From: Microvirga sp. ACRRW
GTDB taxonomy: Bacteria; Pseudomonadota; Alphaproteobacteria; Rhizobiales; Beijerinckiaceae
NCBI RefSeq assembly: GCF_022346925.1
Contig: NZ_JAKRNJ010000008.1
Coordinates: 1 to 64,000, forward strand
Length of the DNA: 64,000 nucleotides
Direction of reading: 5' to 3'
Position numbers and translations under genes: made by a program. Under the pieces are notes generated by a model, which did no database searches, was not told the DNA's origin, and worked only from the letters and a program-made list of their open reading frames with translations. Of this stretch, positions 24,878 through 32,753 are shown piece by piece. Numbering within the stretch: the stretch's first letter is position 1; each line of letters opens with the position of its first letter.

Positions 24878-25678
24878 TCAATGCGCCACGCCGAGATAGG
24901 CATCGATCACGCGCTGGTCGCGTTTCACCTCATCGGGCGTGCCGTCCGCGATCTTGCGGCCGTATTCCAGCACGACCACGCGGTCGGAGAGGTCCATCAC
25001 CACGCCCATGTCGTGTTCGATCAGGGCGATGGTGGTGCCGTATTGCTGGTTCACCTCCAGGATGAAACGGGACATGTCCTCCTTCTCCTCGAGGTTCATG
25101 CCGGCCATCGGCTCGTCGAGGAGCAGTAGGTCCGGCTCCATGGCGAGCGCGCGGCCCAGCTCCACGCGCTTCTGCAGGCCATAGGGCAGGCGGCCCACGG
25201 GGGTTTTGCGGATATGCTGGATTTCGAGGAAGTCGATGATCTCCTCCACGAATTTCCGGTGCTCCACCTCTTCCTTCATGGCCGGGCCATGGCGGAAGAG
25301 CTGCCAGAAGAAGCTGGAATTCATTCTGATCGAGCGTCCCGCCATGATGTTGTCGAGTGTCGACATGCTCTTGAAGAGCGCGACGTTCTGGAACGTGCGG
25401 GCAATGCCGCCGCGCGCTGCTTCGTAAGGCCTCATCTTCGGGCGCTTGACGCCCTTGAAGGTGATGCGGCCGTCGGTCGGATAATAGAAGCCGTTGATGC
25501 AGTTGAGCATCGAGGTCTTGCCCGCGCCGTTCGGGCCGATGATGGCGCGGATCTCGCTCTTGCGGATGTCGAAGGACACGTCGGTCAGCGCCTTCACGCC
25601 GCCGAAGCCCAGCGAGACGTTCTCGACGGCGAGCAGCACATCGCCCTTGGACAGCACGGGATGATCGGGCGCTCTCAT
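24878..25678 (-). CDS. livG: HAAT-family ABC transporter ATPase (LivG-type)
   Basis: A 266-residue ATPase. Walker A G-P-N-G-A-G-K-T at 48-55, a degenerate signature L-P-Y-G-L-Q-K-R-V-E-L-G-R-A-L as is usual for LivG, Walker B L-L-L-L-D-E-P-M-A-G-M-N, and switch His in I-E-H-D-M. The LivG-specific A-R-T-F-Q-N-V-A-L-F is present. Its start overlaps the stop of the upstream ligase gene by 4 bp (ATGA). Confidence 0.92.
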   Translation of the reverse strand: MRAPDHPVLSKGDVLLAVENVSLGFGGVKALTDVSFDIRKSEIRAIIGPNGAGKTSMLNCINGFYYPTDGRITFKGVKRPKMRPYEAARGGIARTFQNVALFKSMSTLDNIMAGRSIRMNSSFFWQLFRHGPAMKEEVEHRKFVEEIIDFLEIQHIRKTPVGRLPYGLQKRVELGRALAMEPDLLLLDEPMAGMNLEEKEDMSRFILEVNQQYGTTIALIEHDMGVVMDLSDRVVVLEYGRKIADGTPDEVKRDQRVIDAYLGVAH

Positions 25679-27657
25679 TCGGCGGCCTCCGGGATGAGAG
25701 TGGACTTCTCGACGGGATAGAGCTTCATGTCCCTGATCTTCACGCGCGCCGAAATCACGCCCTTGCGGCCGTCCTCAAAGGTGACCTCGGTGGATATGTC
25801 CGCTTCGGGCGAGCCGTCGTAGAGCGCTTCGATCAACGGCGCATAGCGCTCGGCGATGAAGCCGCGCCGTACCTTCTGGGTGCGGGTCAGCTCGCCGTCA
25901 TCGGCGTCGAGTTCCTTGTGCAGGATGAGGAAGCGCTTGATCTGCGCGCCGCCCATGCGCGGTTCGGAGGCGAGGGACCGGTTCACCTCATCCACATGCT
26001 TCTCGATCATCTCGTAGACACGCGGGTGTCCGGCAAGCTCCTGATAAGAAGCGTAAGTCACACCGTTGCGCTCGGCCCAGTTGCTTACCGCCACGAGGTC
26101 GATATTGATGAAGGCCGAGACGTAATCCTTGCCGTCGCCGAAGCAAACCGCTTCCTTGATGTTGGGATAGAACTTCAGTTTGTTCTCGACATATTTCGGC
26201 GGGAAGAGCGCGCCGTCGCGCATCTTGCCCACGTCCTTGGCGCGGTCGATGATCTTCAGGTGCCCATTGGCATCGAAGAAACCGGCGTCGCCCGAATGCA
26301 CGAAGCCGTCCGGCGTCTTGGTCTCGGCAGTCTTCTCGTCGTCTTTGTAGTAGCCGATGAACACGCCCGGCGAGCGGTAGAGCACCTCGCCGTTGTCCGC
26401 GATGCGGATTTCCACCTCGGGAGCAGGGCGGCCCACCGTGTCGGCGCGGATCTCGCCGTCCGGCTGCATGGTGATGTAGACGCTTGCTTCCGTCTGGCCG
26501 TAGAGCTGCTTCAGGTTCACGCCGATGGAGCGGTAGAAGCGGAAAATCTCGGGACCGATAGCCTCGCCCGCCGTGTAACCCACCTTCACGCGCGTCATGC
26601 CGAAGCGGTTGCGTAAAGGCGCATAGACCAGCACGTTGCCGATCTGCCAGAGCAGGCGGTCCCATGCGCCGACGCCGCTTTCCTTGTTGAGGATCTTCTC
26701 GCCCACCTTGTTGGCGTGCTTGATGAAAAAATGGAACATGCGCCGCTTCAGCGCGCTCGCATCCTCGATGCGCACCATAGTGAGCGTGAGAATGCTCTCG
26801 AACACGCGCGGCGGCGCGAAGACATAAGTGGCGCCGATCTCGCGGCGGTCTTCGGCAACCGTCTCGGGGCTTTCCGGGCAGTTTACGCAAAGCCCGGCGA
26901 GGAAGGCTTGTGCATAAGAGAAGATGTGGTCGCCCACCCATGCGATGGGCAGATACGCCATGATCTCGTCGGTCTCGTTGAGATTGTCGAAATCGCAACC
27001 GATCCTAGCGGCCGCAATTACCGCATCGGATGTGAGCATCACGCCCTTGGGGCGGCCGGTGGTGCCCGAGGTATAGAGAATGATCGCAAGGTCCGCGCCC
27101 TTGCCGGATTGTAGCTCACTCTCGATCTTCGCGGCCTCGCCCGCGTCAGTGAGCCGAGCGCGTCCTTCCTCGATCACGGAAGAGATGGAATGCAAGCGGC
27201 TGTGGTCGTAGTCGCGCAGGCCCTTCACTTCGTCGTAGAGCACATGCTCCAGCCTCAGAAGCTGGTCGGAGACGGAAAGGAGCTTGTCGACCTGCTCCTG
27301 ATTTTGCACCGCCGCGTGCGTCACCTCGGCGTGACTGAGCACATAGGCCATCTCCTCGGCCACGGAATCCGCATAGACGGGAATGGGGATCGCGCCGAGC
27401 CATTGGGCTGCCGTGATGGTCCAATAGAGATAGGGGCGGTTGTAGCCGATGACGGCGATCTTGCTGCCGCGCTCAAGGCCGAGTGCCTGCAGGCCTGCCG
27501 CATAGGCGCGGACAATGTCGTGGACTTCTTCCCACGTCCAGGATTGCCAGATGCCGAGATCCTTATGGCGGAACGCGGTGCGGCGGGGGCGAATGCGTGC
27601 ATTCCGCGCCAGCAGTTTGGGGAACGTATCTTCGCGCGAGTCCGCAGCCGCCGTCAC
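25675..27657 (-). CDS. Long-chain-type acyl-CoA synthetase (AMP-binding), first gene of the HAAT operon
   Basis: A 660-residue adenylate-forming ligase of the FadD15/long-chain group. Motifs: P-loop Y-T-S-G-T-T-G-R-P-K-G-V (about 195-206), A5-like Y-G-Q-T-E-A (about 392), Y-R-S-P-G-V-F-I-G-Y-Y-K and S-G-D-A-G-F-F (about 455), and a C-terminal lysine region. It forms an acyl-AMP and then an acyl-CoA. Being first in an operon with a complete HAAT transporter, it probably traps the imported acid as a thioester. The stop overlaps the LivG-type start by 4 bp. The exact substrate (aromatic, terpenoid or fatty acid) is not evident. Confidence 0.88.
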   Translation of the reverse strand: MTAAADSREDTFPKLLARNARIRPRRTAFRHKDLGIWQSWTWEEVHDIVRAYAAGLQALGLERGSKIAVIGYNRPYLYWTITAAQWLGAIPIPVYADSVAEEMAYVLSHAEVTHAAVQNQEQVDKLLSVSDQLLRLEHVLYDEVKGLRDYDHSRLHSISSVIEEGRARLTDAGEAAKIESELQSGKGADLAIILYTSGTTGRPKGVMLTSDAVIAAARIGCDFDNLNETDEIMAYLPIAWVGDHIFSYAQAFLAGLCVNCPESPETVAEDRREIGATYVFAPPRVFESILTLTMVRIEDASALKRRMFHFFIKHANKVGEKILNKESGVGAWDRLLWQIGNVLVYAPLRNRFGMTRVKVGYTAGEAIGPEIFRFYRSIGVNLKQLYGQTEASVYITMQPDGEIRADTVGRPAPEVEIRIADNGEVLYRSPGVFIGYYKDDEKTAETKTPDGFVHSGDAGFFDANGHLKIIDRAKDVGKMRDGALFPPKYVENKLKFYPNIKEAVCFGDGKDYVSAFINIDLVAVSNWAERNGVTYASYQELAGHPRVYEMIEKHVDEVNRSLASEPRMGGAQIKRFLILHKELDADDGELTRTQKVRRGFIAERYAPLIEALYDGSPEADISTEVTFEDGRKGVISARVKIRDMKLYPVEKSTLIPEAAE

Positions 27658-27897
27658 CGACGTCTCCTCCCTGACACCGCACGCTTAAGAGCGTGCGGGT
27701 TGGCCTCGTTTCCTCTGACGCGGCTGTTCTTGGGGGCCGCGCTGTTCTTGCCGGTCTATCGCCGGATGCTCTTGGTGAGCTTCATGGGAGGTATTCTGTC
27801 GTGCCCCTTCGGCATCGGCAAGGGCGGGTCACCAATACCATGGGCTAATATGCTCCCGCTTGCTTTCAGGGCAGGGGCGCGCCAACCGGTTCAGGCT

Positions 27898-28101
27898 TTA
27901 CGGCACAGCCGTCAGGGATGCAGGCTCGATCTCATCCGCCCTCACCAGCCGTTCGATGCCGATCGTATTCTTGATGCGGTAGAGCCGGTCCCCCTCTTCG
28001 TGGGCGACAAGGCAAACGATGCAATACGTCCGGTGATCCGCATACCCTGAGGAGGAATGGGTAATCCGCACCAGCTGGCCGATATGGAAGGTATTCTGCA
28101 T
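27898..28101 (-). CDS. Small conserved-type hypothetical protein
   Basis: A 67-residue soluble protein beginning M-Q-N-T-F-H-I-G-Q-L-V-R-I, predicted beta-rich (SH3- or KOW-like spacing: G-Q-L-V-R-I ... Y-C-I-V-C-L-V ... D-R-L-Y-R-I-K). ATG 28101 has GGAGG 5 bp upstream; the ATG at 28116 would add five residues but has no well-spaced ribosome site. The tail E-R-L-V-R-A-D-E-I-E-P resembles small proteins common in rhizobial genomes. Function unknown. Confidence 0.65.
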   Translation of the reverse strand: MQNTFHIGQLVRITHSSSGYADHRTYCIVCLVAHEEGDRLYRIKNTIGIERLVRADEIEPASLTAVP

Positions 28102-28342
28102 CTGCGCCTCCACCATCCTTCGAGATGCATCAGCGAGGGCGGATCAAGGATGATGGCTGCGGCGAAACGATGACAATGGAGCGCTCCGGCGCAGGACCGA
28201 CACCTCGATCCAAGGCACCGTCAAGAGAACGTGATTACGCGGTGACCGCATTAACATAGGTGATGAGTGCGGCGCGCGAAGCGCAAAAGCCGCGCCATGG
28301 ATTCAACCTCACCGCAGGCTTGGCCGGCGCTTTGGCGAAAGC

Positions 28343-28383
28343 AAAAGAAAAGCCGCGTCCGGATCAGATCCAGGAACGCGGCT
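28343..28383 (-). terminator. Leftward intrinsic terminator without an obvious gene
   Basis: Arms AGCCGCGT (28351-28358) and ACGCGGCT (28376-28383) enclose an inner GGATC-A-GATCC stem; read leftward it is followed by TTTCTTTTGC. No minus-strand gene ends here, which suggests an unannotated minus-strand transcript. Confidence 0.6.
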
Positions 28384-28386
28384 CGC

Positions 28387-28410
28387 GCCGTGCAAGCCCC
28401 CATGCACGGC
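28387..28410. repeat. Hairpin GCCGTGCA-N8-TGCACGGC
   Basis: Perfect 8-bp arms with an 8-nt loop, 3 bp from the previous hairpin. On the plus strand a T6 run starts 5 bp later, so it may end a rightward transcript; on the minus strand it would be an upstream stem of the same RNA ended at 28343. Confidence 0.5.
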
Positions 28411-28780
28411 AGTCATTTTTTATGAAATGCGGTTGGTTATTTGTCGTGAATCGCCCCCATCAATGAGATGGCGTGTAACTCAATCCTTCACTCGGAAGAA
28501 GTAAGTGATACTACGTATTTTTACTGCCAAGGTTAGAGATGTCAGAGGTGGCAGCTATAGGAATGCTTGCGTAAACAGGGTTTGACCTTGGCTTTGGGGT
28601 AGTATCGGTAAGACGAAGTCTTTTTGTCGCATGCCGGGGATTGCTCTGAACTGTATCGGTGCGAGCCAGCCCGCCGCATGAAGCTTCGCGGCAGGCGCCT
28701 TACACCTACTCTCTTGAGTGACGTAAGGTAATGCGCTTACTGCCAAGCTGTGCTAGAGGAGGCCATTCTCCCTATGGCAG

Positions 28781-29092
28781 ATGCGGGGCGGCAGAATGCG
28801 GTTGTTCTTGATCCTTGCGAGTGTGATCGGTTGTTCCCTTGTGCCGGCCAATGCGCAGACATGGTCCGCCCGTGGTCAATGTCCGCCCAATACGCGCCCG
28901 AGCGGTGCGTTCTGCCTGGTTAATGTTCCCGACTCCCTCCGCAACAGGGGCGTGTGCCCTGAGGATTACGTCAGCACGGCGGACGGCGCTTACTGCGTGC
29001 TCGCTCCGAGGAAGGATTGGGTCCGGGTCAGGGCGATCTGTCCGGCTGGATACCAACCGAGCTCCGGCGGGGAATTCTGCGTCGAAGGTTGA
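28781..29092 (+). CDS. Small secreted protein with three C-P...C repeats
   Basis: 103 residues (or 98 from ATG 28796). The signal peptide M-R-L-F-L-I-L-A-S-V-I-G-C-S-L-V-P-A-N-A is followed by a mature chain of about 77 residues with six cysteines arranged in three units: C-P-P-N-T-R-P-S-G-A-F-C, C-P-E-D-Y-V-S-T-A-D-G-A-Y-C and C-P-A-G-Y-Q-P-S-S-G-G-E-F-C. Each unit could close one disulphide in the periplasm. The repeat recalls small EGF-like knots but no family can be named. Convergent with the gene at 29105, 12 bp away. Confidence 0.65.
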   Translation: MRGGRMRLFLILASVIGCSLVPANAQTWSARGQCPPNTRPSGAFCLVNVPDSLRNRGVCPEDYVSTADGAYCVLAPRKDWVRVRAICPAGYQPSSGGEFCVEG

Positions 29093-29104
29093 GAGAGCCT
29101 CGCC

Positions 29105-29386
29105 TCAACGAAGCGCCGAACAATCGCTCATGGGAAGCGTCGTCTGGCTCTTATGGTTGTAATAGGCCCGCTCCGCGCGGCTGTAGCTCCAGGGCTCATC
29201 GCTGCAATTGCGCCCGAAGGCTCCGAGATCGTTCTCGAAGATGACCCATTTCAACTCGGAATTGGGGCATTGCCCCTCATATTGCGATGAGACGGTGTTG
29301 ATGCGCGGATAGCATTGCCTGCTCTGCGCGAATGCGCCGGCGGCAGATGCGAGAAGCATAATCGAAGCAGCTAAAAAACGCAGCAT
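29105..29386 (-). CDS. Small secreted hypothetical protein
   Basis: 93 residues with a signal peptide (1-20, cleavage after A-F-A before Q-S-R-Q-C-Y). The mature part of about 73 residues has four cysteines (Q-C-Y, Q-C-P, N-C-S, D-C-S) and several aromatics (W-V-I-F, P-W-S-Y, A-Y-Y-N). It probably folds with two disulphides in the periplasm. No family recognised. It shares a small secreted Cys-rich character with the neighbour at 28781. Confidence 0.6.
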   Translation of the reverse strand: MLRFLAASIMLLASAAGAFAQSRQCYPRINTVSSQYEGQCPNSELKWVIFENDLGAFGRNCSDEPWSYSRAERAYYNHKSQTTLPMSDCSALR

Positions 29387-29518
29387 GTCGAACCCGTGCG
29401 TGTCTTTGTTAAGGCGTCATGAGATCGGTCGAGACAAGGTTTGATGAGCCGTCCGGCGTAAAGCCGTTTGGATCGCCTCACGCAACATCATTTCCTGTCC
29501 TGTATGACTAAATCATCC

Positions 29519-29626
29519 TTATTGAGCCTTGTAACAAGGCCATGGAACCAATGGCAACTGCTTCATCCTCGAGGGCTCGCTAATGGCCTTCAAGGCTTCT
29601 GCCGCCTCAGTTTCTGAGATCTTCAT
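29519..29626 (-). CDS. Possible 35-residue small protein
   Basis: A short frame, M-K-I-S-E-T-E-A-A-E-A-L-K-A-I-S-E followed by 18 residues, with GGAG 7 bp before the ATG. It lies 44 bp downstream of the large membrane-protein gene on the same strand and could be translated from the same mRNA. The N-terminal half should be an amphipathic helix. No homologue is known to me; it may be a chance frame or a remnant of a larger gene. Confidence 0.25.
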   Translation of the reverse strand: MKISETEAAEALKAISEPSRMKQLPLVPWPCYKAQ

Positions 29627-29670
29627 GCCGTAACTCCAGCAAGAAGAATAAACTAACCGAGGCTGCAAGG

Positions 29671-31473
29671 TCACGACCTGAGACATCCGTGGAGATCGTG
29701 CCCATTTCCTTGAAAGACTTTCAGGTCCTGCATCGAACGAATACGGGTGGCTCTCTCAGTCAAGAGATCGTATCCGCTCCTTGAAACGACGTTCGGATTC
29801 TCCACGCTGATAGGAGAGGCGATCCGACTTGCATAGCTTGCCATGTCCTGATTTCGGTTATGGACTATATAGACAGTGGATTGCCCCGCAGTTGCGCAGA
29901 ATCGCTTCGGGATACTGAGCCAGCCGTCTCCGACCATTTTCCCTTCCCACATCGCAACAGGCGCGGGTGACAGATTGGTTTCCGTGAGGATGGCTAAACG
30001 ATAAGCATCCCAATATTCCGCATATAGATTGCCGGAGCCGACGCGGATCGATTCTATCTCGCGCAGCTTTGAAAGAATGTCCTGAAGATTGGCGCGCAGA
30101 TCGTGCTCATTCTGGCGAAAAGCCCCGCTGATGATCGGTAGAATAACGGGGCTGGCCATGATCAGTGAAGCCGCCGTGACCCAGCTGATGCCACGCTGGA
30201 GTGATGGCGTTTTCTTGAGGCATGCGTTCGCTACGATCCAGACCAAAGCAAACTTGATCATGAAAATGCCAGGCAGCGCATGGCGCGATACGGCATCTAA
30301 TTTGCCTATTACCCCAACGGAAAAGCCGATGAGGCTGACGATTAAGCCTATCGCCCCGACGAAAATCGGAAGATCTGCCGGGATTGGATCTTCAACTGCG
30401 AAGGCTTTCAGTCTTCTTAAAAGAAGAAACAGTGACTTCCATGCGATCCAAACTGTCAAAGCGGCGAACGCGGTCATCGTTAGTAGGTGGGCGATTGAGA
30501 ATAGGATCGCTCCTAGATCGTAGGAGGATAACGCCCTTGTCGAGAAGGCGACCGTCCGCAGATCATACAAAAGCTCGACCAGCTTCTGAACAACTCCGCT
30601 CGCTGTAATGCTGAAGGCCAGATGCGTGACCCCAGTGAGCTGAACATGCTGGAGAATGAGATGCCGAATGCAAAAGCCCGCTCCAAGTGCAAGTACAAAG
30701 ATACCTGCTGACATGAAGGCACGACGGTTCAATGGAAACTGCACAATGCTTACGGCTAAGATCGCTGCAGTTGTCAGGATTGCTCGCGTGATGGAATCGA
30801 TGGCCAAGAGCATCATGAAGGCGAATACAGACAGCACTGCGAGGCGGCCGGCCAGGCCCTTGTTGATCTGAAAGACGAGTACAGCCGCTGCCAGCGAGAG
30901 ACTGCACTGCATAAGGTGTGATTGCTGCGCTAGAATGTAGTCAAATTCGTTGCCGCCCAATGGTATGAATAAAAGGCAAGCCGCAAGGAGAGGCGCGATG
31001 CTTCCTGGCCGGCAGAGCAAAAGGGTGAAGGCAACAATAGAAAACGCGACGGCGAACATAAGAGACGTTGCAAGGGCATATGCATCATAGCCGCTCATTC
31101 CGAGCTTCAACAAAGCGGCAATGGCGAATTGGGGGCGCAAAAAGAACAGATCGTTTCCGAACCTGAAAAGCTCTGGAAAAAGCTTTCCCTCATCCAAAAT
31201 CTGCGTGGCAACGACATAGGCTACGGCGGAGTCGCTGTGAAACCGCTGCCAAAAGAACATGTTCATGAATGCGATATGCGCAAGAAAGGCCAGTAACACG
31301 ACCGCAATCAAAATGATCGCGCTTCTTTTCGGCAGACCTGCACCGGATGTGCGCTGCTCACCGTAAATACTGGACATGCCCACTTGCGTCGCCTTTGTTG
31401 AGCCCACTTTCGATCTGCCGGCTTGAGGTGCCAGAGAGCTCGTGCGGTTCTTTGTTGCGCTCTTTCCGCCCAA
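29671..31473 (-). CDS. Large polytopic membrane protein, glycosyltransferase-39/GT-C-like
   Basis: 600 residues; a hydrophilic N-terminus of about 50 is followed by 10-12 membrane helices to about residue 445 and a soluble tail of about 150. The first lumenal loop contains F-H-S-D-S-A-V-A-Y, where the acidic residue is placed as in GT-C (PMT/ArnT-like) glycosyltransferases, then F-R-F-G-N-D-L-F-F-L-R-P-Q-F. The product may glycosylate a surface polymer using a lipid-linked sugar, but this is a fold-level guess. Local GC is clearly below the window average, suggesting acquisition. The start at 31473 lacks a clear ribosome site; M-S-S-I-Y-G-E (about residue 33) is an alternative. Confidence 0.7.
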   Translation of the reverse strand: MGGKSATKNRTSSLAPQAGRSKVGSTKATQVGMSSIYGEQRTSGAGLPKRSAIILIAVVLLAFLAHIAFMNMFFWQRFHSDSAVAYVVATQILDEGKLFPELFRFGNDLFFLRPQFAIAALLKLGMSGYDAYALATSLMFAVAFSIVAFTLLLCRPGSIAPLLAACLLFIPLGGNEFDYILAQQSHLMQCSLSLAAAVLVFQINKGLAGRLAVLSVFAFMMLLAIDSITRAILTTAAILAVSIVQFPLNRRAFMSAGIFVLALGAGFCIRHLILQHVQLTGVTHLAFSITASGVVQKLVELLYDLRTVAFSTRALSSYDLGAILFSIAHLLTMTAFAALTVWIAWKSLFLLLRRLKAFAVEDPIPADLPIFVGAIGLIVSLIGFSVGVIGKLDAVSRHALPGIFMIKFALVWIVANACLKKTPSLQRGISWVTAASLIMASPVILPIISGAFRQNEHDLRANLQDILSKLREIESIRVGSGNLYAEYWDAYRLAILTETNLSPAPVAMWEGKMVGDGWLSIPKRFCATAGQSTVYIVHNRNQDMASYASRIASPISVENPNVVSRSGYDLLTERATRIRSMQDLKVFQGNGHDLHGCLRS

Positions 31474-31675
31474 CCGAGTAACGATCCTCGGGCACTAACT
31501 CAAGCGGCTGGCGTAGGCTGAAAGCGAGGGGCGCATAGCTATTGCTTATCTCGCGCCCGGCCATGAGAGGAACATGGCAATTCTGGAAACATAATTGTCT
31601 AGCCGGGTGGGAAATTATTCTCCAGCCGCTCGTCCACGATTTTCAGAATTTCAGCTAAGTGCTTTATTTTGCAAT

Positions 31676-31749
31676 TGGCTGGGGAACCTGGATTCGAACC
31701 AAGACTAGCGGAGTCAGAGTCCGCTGTTCTACCATTAAACTATTCCCCA
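31676..31749 (-). tRNA. tRNA-Gln (anticodon CTG)
   Basis: On the minus strand a complete cloverleaf is seen: acceptor TGGGGAA/TTCCCCA, anticodon stem GCGGA/TCCGC with loop CTCTGAC (anticodon CTG, reading CAG codons), T-arm CTTGG-TTCGAAT-CCAGG, discriminator G and an encoded CCA (31676-31678). Length 74 nt with CCA. Confidence 0.97.
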
Positions 31750-31834
31750 CCGAAGCTATTGAAAACCTTGTGCTTTTTCGGGATCTGAGCCGCAGCAGAG
31801 AAGGTTTTTCATTCCCGCATCGGGGACGGCGTGG

Positions 31835-31863
31835 AGATAGGACCCTTTTGTCGTGGCGTCAAG
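31835..31863 (-). promoter_or_regulatory. Promoter of tRNA-Gln
   Basis: On the minus strand CTTGAC, 17 bp, CTATCT: nearly the rhizobial sigma-70 consensus CTTGAC-N17-CTATAT. It predicts a start near 31828 and a leader of about 80 nt before the mature tRNA. Confidence 0.75.
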
Positions 31864-31976
31864 CCATGAAATTGAAAAGGCCATTCACTTGGGAAACTTT
31901 GGCTTCCGCTAAAGGCCGGAGCTTCGGTTGCCGGCAGCGTATAGGCTTCGGATGAGCCCTGAGCGGGTTGGATTTT

Positions 31977-32077
31977 CCTGCGATGTCTCGAAAGAGACAG
32001 GTGCGCAAGCGCACGGATTGACGTAAGGGAAGAATTTAATCGCAGGCATGGTTCGCTGAGCCGCTAGGGCGGTTCGC
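31977..32077 (+). promoter_or_regulatory. Structured RNA leader upstream of the second RTX gene
   Basis: CCTGCGA (31977-31983) pairs with TCGCAGG (32040-32046) and encloses two back-to-back hairpins: TGTCTC-GAAA-GAGACA (31984-31999, a GNRA tetraloop) and GTGCG-CAAG-CGCAC (32001-32014), plus a 25-nt purine-rich single strand. Just downstream, GAGCC (32058-32062) can pair with either of two copies of GGTTC (32050-32054 or 32071-32075), giving two exclusive hairpins. It ends about 30 nt before the RTX start codon. The layout looks like a riboswitch or other cis-acting RNA; it matches no class I can name. Confidence 0.45.
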
Positions 32078-32108
32078 AAGACCACTGTTCTGATAGGGGT
32101 ATTTCATT

Positions 32109-32717
32109 ATGGCAACGGTTCGCGTCAAACCCGATGGTAGTGCTGTCGGCACGAAGGGCAACGACAAGGTCTACGGCAACAACGGCACCAACCTGATGTT
32201 CGGCAACAAGGGCAATGACACCCTTTGGGGCAGAGGCGGCGTGGACCTGATCGGCGGGGGCGACGGAAACGATGTCCTCTACGGCGAGTCCGGGTCCGAT
32301 ATCCTGAGCGGCGAGGCAGGAAACGACAAACTTTATGGCGGCACGGGCAATGATTTCCTGAGCGGAGGCCGGGGCAGGGATACCCTCGTCGGCGGCAGCG
32401 GCAAGGACACTTTCGTGTTCGAGACGAAGCTGAGTTCGAAGGAAGTCGACACCATCACCGATTACAGGGTCTCGGACGACGCGATCCTGCTGGATCTGTC
32501 CATCTTCACGAAGGTAGGCAAGACCAATACCGTCCTGAAATCCAGTGCCTTCACCATCGGGACGGCAGCCAAGGATTCGAGCGACCGGATCATCTACAAC
32601 AAGGACACGGGTGCGCTCTATTACGATCCCGACGGCACAGGCGCGAAGGCTGCCGTGCAGTTCGCCAAGATCGCGGCCGGCCTCGCCATGACGCACAAGG
32701 AATTCCTGATCCTCTGA
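32109..32717 (+). CDS. Small RTX-type calcium-binding repeat protein
   Basis: 202 residues. Residues about 15-100 contain some eight nonapeptides (G-N-K-G-N-D-T-L-W, G-G-D-G-N-D-V-L-Y, G-E-A-G-N-D-K-L-Y, G-G-T-G-N-D-F-L-S), a short calcium-binding beta-roll. It is followed by G-K-D-T-F-V-F-E and D-T-I-T-D-Y, the usual transition to a C-terminal secretion domain, ending F-L-I-L. There is no catalytic domain and no N-terminal signal peptide, so type I export is expected. It is preceded by an unusual structured leader and shares only the repeat type with the RTX gene at the left edge. Confidence 0.88.
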   Translation: MATVRVKPDGSAVGTKGNDKVYGNNGTNLMFGNKGNDTLWGRGGVDLIGGGDGNDVLYGESGSDILSGEAGNDKLYGGTGNDFLSGGRGRDTLVGGSGKDTFVFETKLSSKEVDTITDYRVSDDAILLDLSIFTKVGKTNTVLKSSAFTIGTAAKDSSDRIIYNKDTGALYYDPDGTGAKAAVQFAKIAAGLAMTHKEFLIL

Positions 32718-32753
32718 GCGAGAGCATTCAAAGCCGTGCTCTGTGCGTGGGAA

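Larger units (their letters stand above)
28102..28780. other. Long intergenic region with opposed hairpins, no convincing gene
   Basis: About 680 bp without a frame that looks coding. It contains two strong tandem hairpins at 28351-28410 described separately. The right part (28480-28760) is visibly richer in A+T than its surroundings. A frame at 28260-28466 and one at 28555-28746 (minus) lack ribosome sites and protein-like composition. Confidence 0.5.

Noticed and set aside
28260-28466. 68-residue plus-strand frame
   Set aside because: No ribosome site, no protein-like pattern, and a strong hairpin lies inside it.
28555-28746. 63-residue minus-strand frame
   Set aside because: No ribosome site, odd composition and no neighbour relation.
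29671-31749. Active genomic island next to tRNA-Gln
   Set aside because: There is no integrase and no visible repeat of the tRNA end, so only a weak suspicion of old acquisition is kept.
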